Shown here one piece after another: positions 10,640 to 19,637 of a DNA stretch of 64,000 nt. The notes beneath the pieces were generated by a model. The model was given only the letters and a program-made list of their open reading frames with translations, searched no databases and had not been told where the DNA came from. The stretch spans positions 248,001-312,000 of the forward strand of contig NZ_JARVRJ010000001.1 in NCBI RefSeq assembly GCF_030209745.1, written 5' to 3'. Position numbers and translations under genes: made by a program. Numbering within the stretch: the first letter of the stretch is position 1; every line of letters begins with the position of its first letter. Source of the DNA: Arthrobacter sp. fls2-241-R2A-200 (GTDB taxonomy: Bacteria; Actinomycetota; Actinomycetes; Actinomycetales; Micrococcaceae).

Positions 10640-12438
10640 TAGTACTTACGCTCCATCGGCTCGTAACGGGTGAAGATGACGGGCTTGGTCTCAAGACGGA
10701 TGCCCGCAACCGATTCCGCCGAGGACGCGGCGGTGACGGAAGTGTCAAGGTATGCCATGGAGTGCTTCATGAAGTTTTCATCATCGCGTTCCGGGAAGTC
10801 CTCGCGGTAGTGTCCACCGCGCGATTCTTCGCGGTGCAGGGCACCGACGGTCATGACCTTGGCCATGTCCAGGAGGAAGCCCAATTCCACTGCTTCCAGG
10901 AGGTCAAGGTTGAAGCGCTTGCCCTTGTCCTGGACGGTGACGTTCTTGTAGCGCTCCTCGAAGGACGCAATATCCCGAAGGACCTGCTCCAAGGACTCCT
11001 TGGTACGGAACACCTGCATGTTGGCGTCCATGGTCTCCTGCAGTTCCTTACGGATCTGGGCGACGCGTTCGGTTCCGGTACCGGTCAACAAACCGTCCAG
11101 GATGCTGCGGGTCATCGCTTCGGGGTCCGCCGGCAGCTCCACGTAGTCAGCCGTCTTGGAGTACTCCGCGGCGGCGATGCCGGCGCGCTTGCCGAACACG
11201 TTGATGTCCAGAAGCGAGTTGGTGCCCAAGCGGTTGGAGCCGTGCACGGATACACAGGCAACTTCACCGGCAGCGTAGAGTCCCGGAACGATCGTGTCGT
11301 TGTCCTGCAGCACCTCGGTGGTGATGTTGGTGGGGATGCCGCCCATGGCGTAGTGCGCCGTGGGGAACACCGGCACCGGGTCCGTGAACGGTTCCACGCC
11401 CAGGTAGGTGCGGGCGAACTCGGTGATGTCCGGAAGCTTTGCCTCGATGTGCGCCGGCTCAAGGTGGGTCAGGTCCAGGAGGACGTAGTCCTTGTTCGGG
11501 CCACAGCCGCGGCCTTCACGGACTTCATTCGCCATGGCGCGGGCCACGATGTCACGGGGAGCCAAGTCCTTGATGGTGGGGGCGTAACGCTCCATGAAGC
11601 GCTCACCCTCGGAGTTACGCAGGATGGCACCTTCACCACGCGCACCCTCGGTGAGGAGGATGCCCAAGCCGGCAAGACCGGTCGGGTGGAACTGGAAGAA
11701 CTCCATGTCCTCCAACGGGATGCCGCGGCGGAACGCGATGCCCATGCCATCACCGGTAAGGGTGTGGGCGTTGGACGTGGTCTTGAAGACCTTGCCGGCG
11801 CCACCTGAAGCGAACACCACGGACTTGGCCTGGAACACGTGCAGTTCGCCTGATGCGAGGTCGTAGGAGACGACGCCGGCAACGCGCTTCTGCTTGTAGG
11901 GGGTACCGTCCTCGCGAACGGCGTCCTCTTCGACGATCAGCAGGTCAAGGACGTAGTACTCGTTATAGAACTCAACGTTGTGCTTGACACAGTTTTGGTA
12001 GAGGGTCTGCAGGATCATGTGGCCGGTACGGTCTGCGGCGTAGCATGCCCGGCGGACGGGGGCCTTGCCGTGGTCACGGGTGTGGCCACCAAAGCGGCGC
12101 TGGTCGATCCGGCCTTCGGGCGTGCGGTTGAACGGCAAACCCATCTTCTCCAGGTCCAGCACGGCGTCGATGGCTTCCTTCGCCATGACCTCGGCTGCGT
12201 CCTGGTCAACCAGGTAGTCGCCACCCTTGATGGTGTCAAAGGTGTGCCATTCCCAGTTGTCTTCTTCGACGTTGGCCAGTGCTGCACACATGCCACCCTG
12301 TGCCGCACCGGTGTGCGAGCGGGTGGGGTAGAGCTTGGTCAGTACCGCTGTGCGTGCACGCTGACCGGACTCGATCGCGGCGCGCATGCCGGCGCCACCT
12401 GCACCGACAATGACGACGTCGTACTTATGGACCTGCAT
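10639..12438 (-). CDS. sdhA: Succinate dehydrogenase flavoprotein subunit
   Basis: FAD subunit that oxidises succinate to fumarate, 599 aa. The N-terminal [17 protein letters not shown] is the dinucleotide-binding fold. [18 protein letters not shown] contains the FAD-linking His, and the capping domain and active-site [14 protein letters not shown] arginines follow. The ATG at 12438 has GAGAGAG eight bases upstream and fits family starts; a TTG seven codons further up is less likely. Complex II feeds menaquinone in actinobacteria. Confidence 0.97.
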   Translation of the reverse strand: MQVHKYDVVIVGAGGAGMRAAIESGQRARTAVLTKLYPTRSHTGAAQGGMCAALANVEEDNWEWHTFDTIKGGDYLVDQDAAEVMAKEAIDAVLDLEKMGLPFNRTPEGRIDQRRFGGHTRDHGKAPVRRACYAADRTGHMILQTLYQNCVKHNVEFYNEYYVLDLLIVEEDAVREDGTPYKQKRVAGVVSYDLASGELHVFQAKSVVFASGGAGKVFKTTSNAHTLTGDGMGIAFRRGIPLEDMEFFQFHPTGLAGLGILLTEGARGEGAILRNSEGERFMERYAPTIKDLAPRDIVARAMANEVREGRGCGPNKDYVLLDLTHLEPAHIEAKLPDITEFARTYLGVEPFTDPVPVFPTAHYAMGGIPTNITTEVLQDNDTIVPGLYAAGEVACVSVHGSNRLGTNSLLDINVFGKRAGIAAAEYSKTADYVELPADPEAMTRSILDGLLTGTGTERVAQIRKELQETMDANMQVFRTKESLEQVLRDIASFEERYKNVTVQDKGKRFNLDLLEAVELGFLLDMAKVMTVGALHREESRGGHYREDFPERDDENFMKHSMAYLDTSVTAASSAESVAGIRLETKPVIFTRYEPMERKY

Positions 12439-12536
12439 ACCAGATGCTCTCTCTTTCAAAAATTCAGATGGTCGGCGGAGGCTGCTCCGCTACTTCAGGC
12501 GTGGCCAGCCGCAGCGGAAAGCCGCGGCGCGGTCCG

Positions 12537-13013
12537 CTAAGGCGCCGGGCAGAAACCGCCGGGCAGCTGAACGCCGTTGACGACCGGGCACGGGTTGAAG
12601 GTGAAGATCACCAACGTGCCCAGGATGATGATGACGAAGGCTGCGGCGTAGAGGACACCCTTGAGCCAGAAGCGGGTGGCGTCCCTTTCGGCGTAGTCGT
12701 TGATGATCGTGCGGACGCCGTTGGTGCCGTGCAGCATGGCAAGCCACAGCATGGCGAGGTCCCAAAACTGCCAGAACGGATCGGCCCACTTACCTGCAAC
12801 GAAGCCGAAGTCGATCGCGTGGATGCCCTGGCCCACCATGAGGTTCACGAACAGGTGACCGAAGATGAGCACTACCAGGACGACGCCGGAGAGGCGCATG
12901 AAGAGCCAGGCGATCATCTCGAAGTTGCCGCGGCTGTGACCACTGCGGTTGTACTTCGGGGCGATCTTCCCTGAGCCGATTTTTCCACTGCGTGGGGATT
13001 CGATGGTGGTCAT
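12537..13013 (-). CDS. sdhD: Succinate dehydrogenase membrane anchor subunit
   Basis: 158 aa membrane anchor. After a polar N-terminus there are three transmembrane helices (about 46-66, 84-107 and 117-140). The first contains MRLSGVVLVVLIFGHLFVNL with a likely haem-ligand His, and the second has LHGTNGVRTIINDY, typical of SdhD. The ATG at 13013 lies 2 bases after the sdhC stop. It anchors SdhAB to the membrane together with SdhC. Confidence 0.92.
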   Translation of the reverse strand: MTTIESPRSGKIGSGKIAPKYNRSGHSRGNFEMIAWLFMRLSGVVLVVLIFGHLFVNLMVGQGIHAIDFGFVAGKWADPFWQFWDLAMLWLAMLHGTNGVRTIINDYAERDATRFWLKGVLYAAAFVIIILGTLVIFTFNPCPVVNGVQLPGGFCPAP

Positions 13014-13015
13014 GG

Positions 13016-13396
13016 TCAGTGGCCTCCCAGTGCCAGGGACAAGTGGCGGACGGCGAATGCACCGAAGACGACCACCCAAAGAATAAGCACGGTCCACAGC
13101 ATCTGCCGCTGGTACTTGGCGCCCTTCTTCCAGAAGTCGATGGCGATGACGCGCAGGCCGTTGAAAGCGTGGAAGACAATCGCAGCGACCAAGCCTGTTT
13201 CACCAATGGCCATCAGGGGGTTCTTGTAGGCGCCAATCACGGCCGTGTAGGCCTCAGGGGACACGCGCACCAATGAGGTGTCCAGCACATGGACCAACAA
13301 GAAGAAAAAGATCACTACACCGGTAATTCGGTGTCCAACCCAGGACCACATGCCTTCACGGCCGCGGTACAAGGTGCCAGCTGGTTTTGTCGGCAC
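13016..13396 (-). CDS. sdhC: Succinate dehydrogenase cytochrome b556 subunit
   Basis: First gene of the sdhCDAB operon, 126 aa with three transmembrane helices. WSWVGHRITGVVIFFFLLVH is the SdhC signature with quinone-site Ser/Arg and a His, and VFHAFNGLRVIAIDF holds the second conserved His. The start is GTG, with AGGAAGG about nine bases upstream. The 251-base gap to the divergent manC gene should hold the sdh promoter. A short imperfect repeat there (GCCTA-AATC-TAGGC at 13480-13493) is the only visible candidate site. Confidence 0.93.
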   Translation of the reverse strand: MPTKPAGTLYRGREGMWSWVGHRITGVVIFFFLLVHVLDTSLVRVSPEAYTAVIGAYKNPLMAIGETGLVAAIVFHAFNGLRVIAIDFWKKGAKYQRQMLWTVLILWVVVFGAFAVRHLSLALGGH

Positions 13397-13647
13397 TGAT
13401 TAAACCTTCCTGCAACACAGCGGCGCTGGCATGGGATCCACGCGGGGAAACGCCTGCTGCGAGAGCACTCGTAGCTCACGCCTAAATCTAGGCTTCGCTA
13501 ACAGCTTATTCAATTTAGGCCCTACTTCGCTCGTTCATGGTTCAACCACTCCGCAGTGTTCTAGGCAGTTTTGGTCATTCCCTGAGACGAACGCCACATG
13601 TGTCGCGTTCTGCAGGGCTTGCCGGTGCTGTCGGATAAAGTGTTGCG

Positions 13648-14781
13648 GTGAGTACAGACGACGCGAAAATCCAGGAATCGCCCTTGGGCCGCTTCCACGC
13701 CGTGATCCCGGCGGGTGGTGTGGGGACCCGGCTATGGCCTCTCTCGCGTGCCGCTGCCCCTAAGTTCCTGCATGACCTGACAGGTTCCGGCAGCACCTTG
13801 TTGAGGGCCACCTACGACCGACTCGAACCGCTGGCGGGTTCCCGCGTGCTCGTGGTGACCGGCGAGGCCCACCGGGCAGCAGTGTGCCGCCAGCTCCCGG
13901 AGGTGGGCGAGGACGAGATGGTTCTCGAAAGCGAACCCAAGGACTCGGGCGCCGCGATCGGACTTGCTGCTGCGATCTTGCACCGCCGCGATCCGGAAAC
14001 AATCATGGGCTCCTTTGCCGCGGACCAGGTCATCAGTCCCGACGACCTCTTCCAAGAAGCCGTTCGCGAGGCGATCTACACGGCCGCCACCGGCAAGATC
14101 GTCACCATCGGTATCAAGCCGACGCACCCGTCCACGGGGTTCGGATACATCCGCTCCGGGGCGGCACTCAACGTCGAAGGCGCCCCTAACGCCATGGCTG
14201 TCGCCGAATTCGTGGAAAAGCCCAGCCAGGAAGTTGCCAACAAGTACGTCGAGGCCGGCGACTACGTCTGGAATGCAGGGATGTTCGTTGCGCCCGTGGC
14301 GCTCATGCTGCGGCACCTGGAGGCCAACCAGCCCGAGCTCTTCGCGGGTCTGCAGGAAATCGCGGAGGCATGGGACACTCCCCGGCGCGCCGAGGTTACG
14401 TCCCGTATTTGGCCCACCTTGCCCAAGATTGCCATCGACTACGCAGTGGCCGAGCCCGCAGCGGAAGCCGGGGACGTCGCCGTCGTGCCCGGTACTTTCC
14501 GTTGGGACGACGTCGGCGACTTTGCCGCCATTGGCCGCCTGAACAACGCGGGCGACGTCGACGAGGTCACCGTTCTTGGTGAAGGCGCCCGCGTGTTCGC
14601 GGAAAACGCCAGCGGCGTGGTGGTTTCCGATACCAAGCGCGTTATTGCCCTTATCGGTATCAAGGACGTCGTCATCGTGGATACTCCGGACGCGCTGCTG
14701 GTGACCACCAAGGAGCACGCGCAGCTCGTCAAGGGCACGGTGGACGCGCTCAAAGCCAGCGGCGATACGGACGTGCTCTAA
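13648..14781 (+). CDS. manC: Mannose-1-phosphate guanylyltransferase
   Basis: Makes GDP-mannose from mannose-1-phosphate and GTP for mannosylated glycans. 377 aa, the single-domain length without a fused isomerase. The nucleotidyltransferase signature is HAVIPAGGVGTRLWPLSR, followed by PKFLHDL. Other family blocks are GFGYIRSG, EFVEKP, WNAGMFV and TFRWDDVGDFAAI. The GTG start has TAAAGT ending 6 nt upstream, so the transcript is probably leaderless. A hairpin follows the stop. The symbol is by family; manB-type names are also used in actinobacteria. Confidence 0.92.
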   Translation: MSTDDAKIQESPLGRFHAVIPAGGVGTRLWPLSRAAAPKFLHDLTGSGSTLLRATYDRLEPLAGSRVLVVTGEAHRAAVCRQLPEVGEDEMVLESEPKDSGAAIGLAAAILHRRDPETIMGSFAADQVISPDDLFQEAVREAIYTAATGKIVTIGIKPTHPSTGFGYIRSGAALNVEGAPNAMAVAEFVEKPSQEVANKYVEAGDYVWNAGMFVAPVALMLRHLEANQPELFAGLQEIAEAWDTPRRAEVTSRIWPTLPKIAIDYAVAEPAAEAGDVAVVPGTFRWDDVGDFAAIGRLNNAGDVDEVTVLGEGARVFAENASGVVVSDTKRVIALIGIKDVVIVDTPDALLVTTKEHAQLVKGTVDALKASGDTDVL

Positions 14782-14790
14782 CGCTGGGGT

Positions 14791-14816
14791 AAACACCGGT
14801 ACTTGTGCCGGTGTTT
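14791..14816 (+). terminator. Hairpin terminator after manC
   Basis: Perfect 9-bp arms AAACACCGG (14791-14799) and CCGGTGTTT (14808-14816) with an 8-nt loop, 10 bases past the manC stop. The right arm runs into a tandem repeat. Confidence 0.65.
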
Positions 14817-14840
14817 ATACCGTGAGTGTTTATACCGTGA
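14811..14840. repeat. Perfect 15-bp tandem duplication
   Basis: GTGTTTATACCGTGA occurs twice head to tail (14811-14825 and 14826-14840). The first copy overlaps the right arm of the manC terminator, so it may simply be a slippage duplication of the terminator tail. Confidence 0.85.
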
Positions 14841-14930
14841 GCCACGTCCTTGGTAGTCCCGCAGCTGAACGTGGCGTAACCAAGAGGTTGCTTTCGTTCC
14901 TCCGAGCGCTTGCATGGCTAGAGTTGTGAC

Positions 14931-16136
14931 GTGCGCAATTACACGACTGAAACCGAGCCGGCCCCCGTTGTGAGTCCTTGGGTTGACGAGCTCCTTCCCG
15001 GACTCATCGAATTCCGGCGTGACCTCCATGCGCACCCCGAACTTTCCTTCAAGGAATTCCGCACCACGGACAAGCTCGTGGAGCGACTCGAAGCCGCTGG
15101 GCTGAAGCCACGGCGGCTCGAAGGTACCGGGCTGACGGTTGACGTCGGTGAGGGCCCGATTGGCACAGCCCTCCGCGGCGATATCGACGCACTTCCGATC
15201 ATCGAGGAGACCGGGCTGCCGTTCGCGTCAAAGAACCACGGCGTTACCCACGCCTGCGGGCACGACGTCCACACCACCGCCATGCTCGGGATTGCCCTGA
15301 CGCTGCAGCGGATGCACAAAAACAATCCGCTCGGCGGTACGGTCCGGATCATCTTCCAGCCTGCCGAGGAAACCATGCCCGGCGGGGCCTTGTCCTGCAT
15401 CGAACAGGGCGTCTTGGAGGGTGTGCCGCGGATCCTCGCCTTGCACTGCGATCCGCGAATCAACGTGGGCCAGATCGGTACCCGCATCGGCGCGATCACC
15501 TCGGCGTCGGACACCATCAAGATTGAGCTTTCCGGACGAGGAGGGCATACCTCCAGGCCACACCTGACCGAAGACCTGGTGTTCGCGCTGGCACAAATTG
15601 CCGTCAATGTTCCCGCCGTGCTCTCGCGCCGCGTGGATGTGCGCAGCGGTGTTTCCGTGGTCTGGGGCCAGATTTCCGCAGGTTCGGCCCCCAATGCCAT
15701 TCCCGGGTCGGGTTACATGGCCGGAACCATGCGTTGCCTGGATCGCGAGGCCTGGCACAGCGCGGGCGAGTTGCTGGACGACGTCGTGAAGCAGGTGGCG
15801 GCACCGTATGGCGTGGACGTGCATCTCGAGCACACCCGCGGCGTGCCTCCTGTGGTCAACTCGGAGCATGAGACGGCCCTGATCGAAGCCTCCGCACGGG
15901 CCGAGTTGGGTGAGAAAGCGGTGGTCCTGACGCCGCAGTCCATGGGTGGCGAGGACTTCGCGTGGTTCCTCGCGGACCTTCCCGGCGCCATGATGCGCCT
16001 GGGCACCCACACGCCCGGCGGCGAGGAGTACGACCTCCACCGTGGTGACTTCATCGTGGATGAACGCGCGCTCGGCTATGCCATCCGCGTCCTCACTGCC
16101 GCTGCCCTCCGCACTATCCGCGATCTGGAGCAGTAG
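14931..16136 (+). CDS. M20 family amidohydrolase (N-acyl amino acid hydrolase type)
   Basis: 401 aa zinc amidohydrolase of the M20D group (hippurate, N-acyl or IAA-amino acid hydrolases). It shows FRRDLHAHPELSFKEF, ALRGDIDALPI, the metal-binding HACGHDVHTTAMLGIA, FQPAEET with the catalytic Glu, and the C-terminal MGGEDFAWFL. Residues about 190-300 form the lid/dimerisation domain. The GTG start has TAGAGT ending 6 nt before it, suggesting a leaderless mRNA. The exact acyl substrate cannot be told from sequence. Confidence 0.9.
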   Translation: MRNYTTETEPAPVVSPWVDELLPGLIEFRRDLHAHPELSFKEFRTTDKLVERLEAAGLKPRRLEGTGLTVDVGEGPIGTALRGDIDALPIIEETGLPFASKNHGVTHACGHDVHTTAMLGIALTLQRMHKNNPLGGTVRIIFQPAEETMPGGALSCIEQGVLEGVPRILALHCDPRINVGQIGTRIGAITSASDTIKIELSGRGGHTSRPHLTEDLVFALAQIAVNVPAVLSRRVDVRSGVSVVWGQISAGSAPNAIPGSGYMAGTMRCLDREAWHSAGELLDDVVKQVAAPYGVDVHLEHTRGVPPVVNSEHETALIEASARAELGEKAVVLTPQSMGGEDFAWFLADLPGAMMRLGTHTPGGEEYDLHRGDFIVDERALGYAIRVLTAAALRTIRDLEQ

Positions 16137-16200
16137 TTCCAACCTAGGCCCGTACTTAGTTGTGTGGACCATGAGAGTGCGTGAACCGCATGGAGTTGAG

Positions 16201-16229
16201 TTGTGCACAATTGAATTGTGCGCTATCGT
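16201..16229 (+). promoter_or_regulatory. ohrR promoter with embedded OhrR operator
   Basis: CACAATTGAATTGTG (16206-16220) is a perfect inverted repeat around a central G and closely matches published OhrR sites (TACAATT-AATTGTA type). It fills the spacer between a -35-like TTGTGC (16201-16206) and a -10-like TATCGT (16224-16229), 17 bp apart. The predicted transcription start is at or next to the ohrR ATG at 16237. Binding would block RNA polymerase, giving autorepression released by organic peroxides. Confidence 0.8.
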
Positions 16230-16236
16230 TTGGATC

Positions 16237-16671
16237 ATGAGTGATGCACCCAGGCTCCGCCACCAAGTCTGTTTCGCGCTGTACTCGGCATCCAAAGCGG
16301 CGACGGCGGTCTACCGGCCGGTCCTGGAAGAGTTGGGGCTGACCTACCCGCAGTACCTGGTCATGCTGGTGCTCTGGGAACAGGAACCGCGGAGCGTGCG
16401 GGAACTCGGGGCCGAGCTTGGTCTCGATTCCGGCACGTTATCGCCCCTGTTGAAGCGGCTTGAGGGCATGGGGCTGGTCCAGCGCCGCCGCTCAGCTGAA
16501 GACGAGAGGCGCGTCGACGTCGTTCTGACCGATGCCGGAACGGCCCTCAGCGCCCGGGCGGGGGCTGTGCCCCAGCGTCTCGCCGATGCCGCAGGCCTCT
16601 CCGCCGCGGAGATTGAGCAACTGCACAACACCTTGGGCAAACTGACCGCAGCCCTGAACAGCTCACTCTGA
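16237..16671 (+). CDS. ohrR: MarR-family organic peroxide sensor OhrR
   Basis: 144 aa redox-sensing repressor. The reactive peroxide-sensing Cys is in LRHQVCFALYSASKA (about residue 13). The winged helix-turn-helix follows (LTYPQYLVMLVLWE, then LDSGTLSPLLKRLEGMGLV and RRSAEDERRVDVVLTD). ohr lies directly downstream, and the operator described above lies upstream. The ATG at 16237 is supported by the -10 hexamer seven bases before it. Only one conserved Cys is obvious in the N-terminal region, consistent with a one-Cys OhrR. Confidence 0.92.
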   Translation: MSDAPRLRHQVCFALYSASKAATAVYRPVLEELGLTYPQYLVMLVLWEQEPRSVRELGAELGLDSGTLSPLLKRLEGMGLVQRRRSAEDERRVDVVLTDAGTALSARAGAVPQRLADAAGLSAAEIEQLHNTLGKLTAALNSSL

Positions 16672-16726
16672 GAACTTCCCACCCAAGACACCCAAGACAT
16701 CATTGTCAAAGAGAAACGGAAACACG

Positions 16727-17158
16727 ATGAAGACTCTTTACACGGCTGAGGCACTTGCCTCCGGCGAAGGGCGCGACGGCAGCGCCCGCACCAATGACGG
16801 CAAGCTCGACGTCGCACTGGCAAGCCCGGTGGAACTGGGCGGCAACGGACAAGGCACCAACCCTGAGCAGTTGTTCGCCGCCGGCTATGCTGCCTGCTTC
16901 CACTCGGCACTCCGGATGGTGGGTCGCAAGGAACGCGTTGACCTCAGTGACTCCGCCGTTGCCGCCAAAATCCACTTCGGTGCGCTGCCTGACAGCGAAG
17001 GCTACGGACTGGCTGCCGAGCTCGAGATCGCCCTGCCGGCCCTTGACCGCGAAACGGCGGAGAAACTGATGGCGAAGGCCCACCAGGTCTGCCCATACTC
17101 CAACGCCACGCGCGGCAACATGGCCGTGGACCTCAAGCTCGTGGAGTTCGCAGCATGA
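16727..17158 (+). CDS. ohr: Organic hydroperoxide resistance protein Ohr
   Basis: 143 aa thiol peroxidase of the Ohr/OsmC fold that reduces organic hydroperoxides. Both active-site cysteines are present: AAGYAACFHSAL and the HQVCPYSNATRGN motif. The N-terminus MKTLYTAEALASGEGRDG is standard and fixes the ATG at 16727. It lies 55 bases after ohrR and overlaps the next gene by 4 bases (ATGA), so all three are probably under OhrR control. Confidence 0.95.
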   Translation: MKTLYTAEALASGEGRDGSARTNDGKLDVALASPVELGGNGQGTNPEQLFAAGYAACFHSALRMVGRKERVDLSDSAVAAKIHFGALPDSEGYGLAAELEIALPALDRETAEKLMAKAHQVCPYSNATRGNMAVDLKLVEFAA

Positions 17159-18171
17159 GCGCCGTGACTCCCGTGGAAACCCGCGAAATCCAGCTCGCTT
17201 CCCGGCCGGTTGGCCGCCCGACGCCGGAAAACTTCCGCTTGGCTGTCACACCGTTGCAGGAGCTGGCCGATGGGCAGCTCCTGGTGCGCAACCAGTTCAT
17301 GTCCGTGGACCCGTACATGCGCGGCCGCATGAATGACGTCAAGTCCTACTCGGCGCCCTTCCAAGTGGATGCAGCGCTCGACGGCGGTGCGGTGGGCGAG
17401 GTGATCGCGTCACGTTCGGACGCGCACAAGGTGGGTGACGTCGTCGTGCATTCACTGGGATGGCGCGAATATGCGGTGGTGGACGCTACGGCTACCACTC
17501 CGGTGCCGAGCGGGCTCGCTCCCACCTCCGCTTTCCTCGGTGCTTTGGGCATGACCGGGCTGACCGCCTATGCCGGCCTGTTGAAGGTCGCCGAATTCAA
17601 GGAAGGAGACGTTGTCTTCGTCTCTGGCGCCGCTGGTGCCGTCGGTTCGATGGTGGGCCAGATCGCCAAGGCCATGGGTGCCTCAAAGGTGATCGGCAGC
17701 GCCGGATCCGCGGAGAAGGTTGCCCGGCTCTTGGAGCTGGGCTTCGACTCGGCCTTCAACTACAACGATGCCCCGGTCCTGGACCAACTGCGTGAAGCAG
17801 CGGGGGAGCGCGGCATCGATGTCTACTTCGATAACGTGGGCGGCGATCACCTGGAAGCGGCGCTGGCCACACTCACTGTGGGCGGTCGGGTGGCCATGTG
17901 CGGTGCCATTTCGCAGTACAACTCCACCGAGCCCCCGGCCGCACCGCGAAACCTGGCGGTAGCCATTGGCAAGCAGCTGACGTTGCGTGGCTTCCTGGTG
18001 GGCGGCCAGCGCCAGCATGCCGCCGAGTTTGCGCAGAAGATGGCCGGCTGGCTTGCCGACGGTTCAGTAAGCTACGACGAAACCATAGTGGACGGTCTCG
18101 AGAACGCGCCGCAGGCGTTCATTGACCTGCTCGACGGCGCCAACACCGGCAAGATGCTCGTGCGGCTCTAG
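17155..18171 (+). CDS. NADP-dependent oxidoreductase, zinc-free MDR family
   Basis: 338 aa medium-chain reductase of the leukotriene B4 dehydrogenase / CurA / alkenal reductase group. It has the N-terminal FMSVDPYMRGRM, the nucleotide-binding SGAAGAVGSMVGQIAKAMG and a later FDNVGGDHLEAAL. No structural or catalytic zinc ligands are seen. Its start overlaps the ohr stop, so it may detoxify reactive enals or ketones from peroxidised lipids; that role is inference from context. Confidence 0.9.
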   Translation: MSAVTPVETREIQLASRPVGRPTPENFRLAVTPLQELADGQLLVRNQFMSVDPYMRGRMNDVKSYSAPFQVDAALDGGAVGEVIASRSDAHKVGDVVVHSLGWREYAVVDATATTPVPSGLAPTSAFLGALGMTGLTAYAGLLKVAEFKEGDVVFVSGAAGAVGSMVGQIAKAMGASKVIGSAGSAEKVARLLELGFDSAFNYNDAPVLDQLREAAGERGIDVYFDNVGGDHLEAALATLTVGGRVAMCGAISQYNSTEPPAAPRNLAVAIGKQLTLRGFLVGGQRQHAAEFAQKMAGWLADGSVSYDETIVDGLENAPQAFIDLLDGANTGKMLVRL

Positions 18172-18404
18172 CATGGTGGCACCTGGGCTCCCCGCCAAGG
18201 GTTGGTAACAAAAGGTCAACAATCTGCTTCTCCTCAGGGATTTGTGCTATCAGGGTGTGTTTCAGGCCACTAAAGTTGGTGTCATCAATGCGCCCTCGGC
18301 GCGGCTGCGAGCATCAGTGAAAACAGAATTTCTGCCTCAGGTTTAGGAAATGGACACTCATTGACCATCAGTCGTAGCGCCAATCACTTTTTCCTGGAGG
18401 AAAA

Positions 18405-19511
18405 TTGAAGAAACCACTGCGTGCCACCCTGAAGCGCGGTTCTCTGGCCGGTGTCGCCACAGCAGGCGCAGCCGCCCTTTTGCTGACTGGCTGCGGGCAA
18501 GCGCCCGATTCCAACTCCAGCAGCAACAGCGCCAGTAACTACGTGGGTTGCATCGTCTCGGACTCCGGCGGATTCGATGACCAGTCCTTCAACCAGTCCT
18601 CCTACGATGGCCTGAAGAAGACCGAGAAGGACCTGGGCATCACCACCAAGTCCGCTGAGTCCAAGTCCAACAGCGACTTTGAGACCAACCTCAACGGCAT
18701 GATGTCGGCCAACTGCAACTTGACCATCACAGTCGGCTTCCTGTTGGGAGATGCCACCAAGGCTGCCGCCCAGAAGAACACGGACAAGCACTTCGCCATC
18801 ATTGACTACACGTACACGGACCCCATCGCCAACGTGAAGCCAGTGGTCTACGACACCGCCCAGGCCGCCTACTTGGCAGGCTACACGGCGGCGGCCACCA
18901 CCAAGACCGGCAAGGTGGGAACCTTCGGCGGTATCAAGATTCCCACCGTGACCATCTTCATGGACGGTTTCTACGACGGCGTCCAGGCGTACAACAAAGC
19001 CAAGGGCAAGTCCGTGCAGGTTATTGGCTGGGACAAGACCACCCAGGACGGCTCGTTTACCGGTGACTTCGAAAAGCAGGACACCGGCAAGCAGGTCACC
19101 AAGAACCTCCTGGACCAGGGCGCGGACATCGTGATGCCCGTGGCCGGTCCGGTGGGCAAGGGTGCTGGCGCAGCCCTGAAGGAAGCGAAGGCAGCGGGCA
19201 AGGACGTCAAGCTCATCTGGGTTGACTCCGACGGCTACCTGACGGCCCCTGAATACAAGGACCTCATGCTGACTTCCGTGGTCAAGCAGATGGGTGACGC
19301 CGTTGAAACGGTGGTCAAGGACGACAAGGACGGAAAGTTCACTAACGCCGCTTACGTTGGCACGCTTGCCAACAACGGCGTGGCGATCGCCCCGTTCCAC
19401 GATCTCGACTCGGCTGTTTCATCGGATACCAAGTCCGAGGTGAACGCGCTGAAGGCGGACATCGTTTCCGGCAAGTTGGTTGTGCAATCGGCGGCCAGCC
19501 CTAAGAAGTAG
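18405..19511 (+). CDS. BMP-family nucleoside-binding lipoprotein
   Basis: Substrate-binding lipoprotein of a nucleoside ABC importer, 368 aa. The signal peptide ends in a lipobox (ALLLTGC, lipidated Cys near residue 29). Mature blocks DSGGFDDQSFNQSSYDGL and the later VMPVAGPVGKGAG are typical of BMP/PnrA/BmpA proteins. The start is TTG, with CTGGAGG five bases upstream. A strong hairpin after the stop separates it from the ATPase and permease genes, which would allow excess binding protein. The downstream deaminase and phosphorylase support a nucleoside substrate. Confidence 0.92.
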   Translation: MKKPLRATLKRGSLAGVATAGAAALLLTGCGQAPDSNSSSNSASNYVGCIVSDSGGFDDQSFNQSSYDGLKKTEKDLGITTKSAESKSNSDFETNLNGMMSANCNLTITVGFLLGDATKAAAQKNTDKHFAIIDYTYTDPIANVKPVVYDTAQAAYLAGYTAAATTKTGKVGTFGGIKIPTVTIFMDGFYDGVQAYNKAKGKSVQVIGWDKTTQDGSFTGDFEKQDTGKQVTKNLLDQGADIVMPVAGPVGKGAGAALKEAKAAGKDVKLIWVDSDGYLTAPEYKDLMLTSVVKQMGDAVETVVKDDKDGKFTNAAYVGTLANNGVAIAPFHDLDSAVSSDTKSEVNALKADIVSGKLVVQSAASPKK

Positions 19512-19525
19512 GCAATTCCTGGACG

Positions 19526-19565
19526 CGCCGCCAGTACCGAGCCCCGGTACTGGCGGCGTGTTTTT
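19526..19565 (+). terminator. Terminator or attenuator after the BMP lipoprotein gene
   Basis: Near-perfect hairpin: left arm CGCCGCCAGTACCG (19526-19539), short loop, right arm CGGTACTGGCGGCG, followed by TGTTTTT (19559-19565), a canonical intrinsic terminator. It lies inside the operon, so readthrough probably sets the ratio of binding protein to transporter. Confidence 0.85.
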
Positions 19566-19637
19566 GACTAGCATTGGCTCAAAGCCTCAGGCTGTTGGGC
19601 TGTTCGCCGTCCCTCGGACTCACAGAACGGTGGAGTT

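Noticed and set aside
9746..11808. Long plus-strand frames across sdhB and sdhA
   Set aside because: They mirror the third-base bias of the minus-strand sdh genes and carry no recognisable domain.
13480..13500. DtxR/IdeR-like iron box (TAGGCTTCGCTAAC) upstream of sdhC
   Set aside because: Only about 11 of 19 consensus positions match and the two halves are not symmetrical, so it is too weak to call.
18384..19400. 338-codon antisense frame over the BMP lipoprotein gene
   Set aside because: Low-complexity Gly/Val/His-rich product; the plus-strand gene has a lipobox and family motifs.
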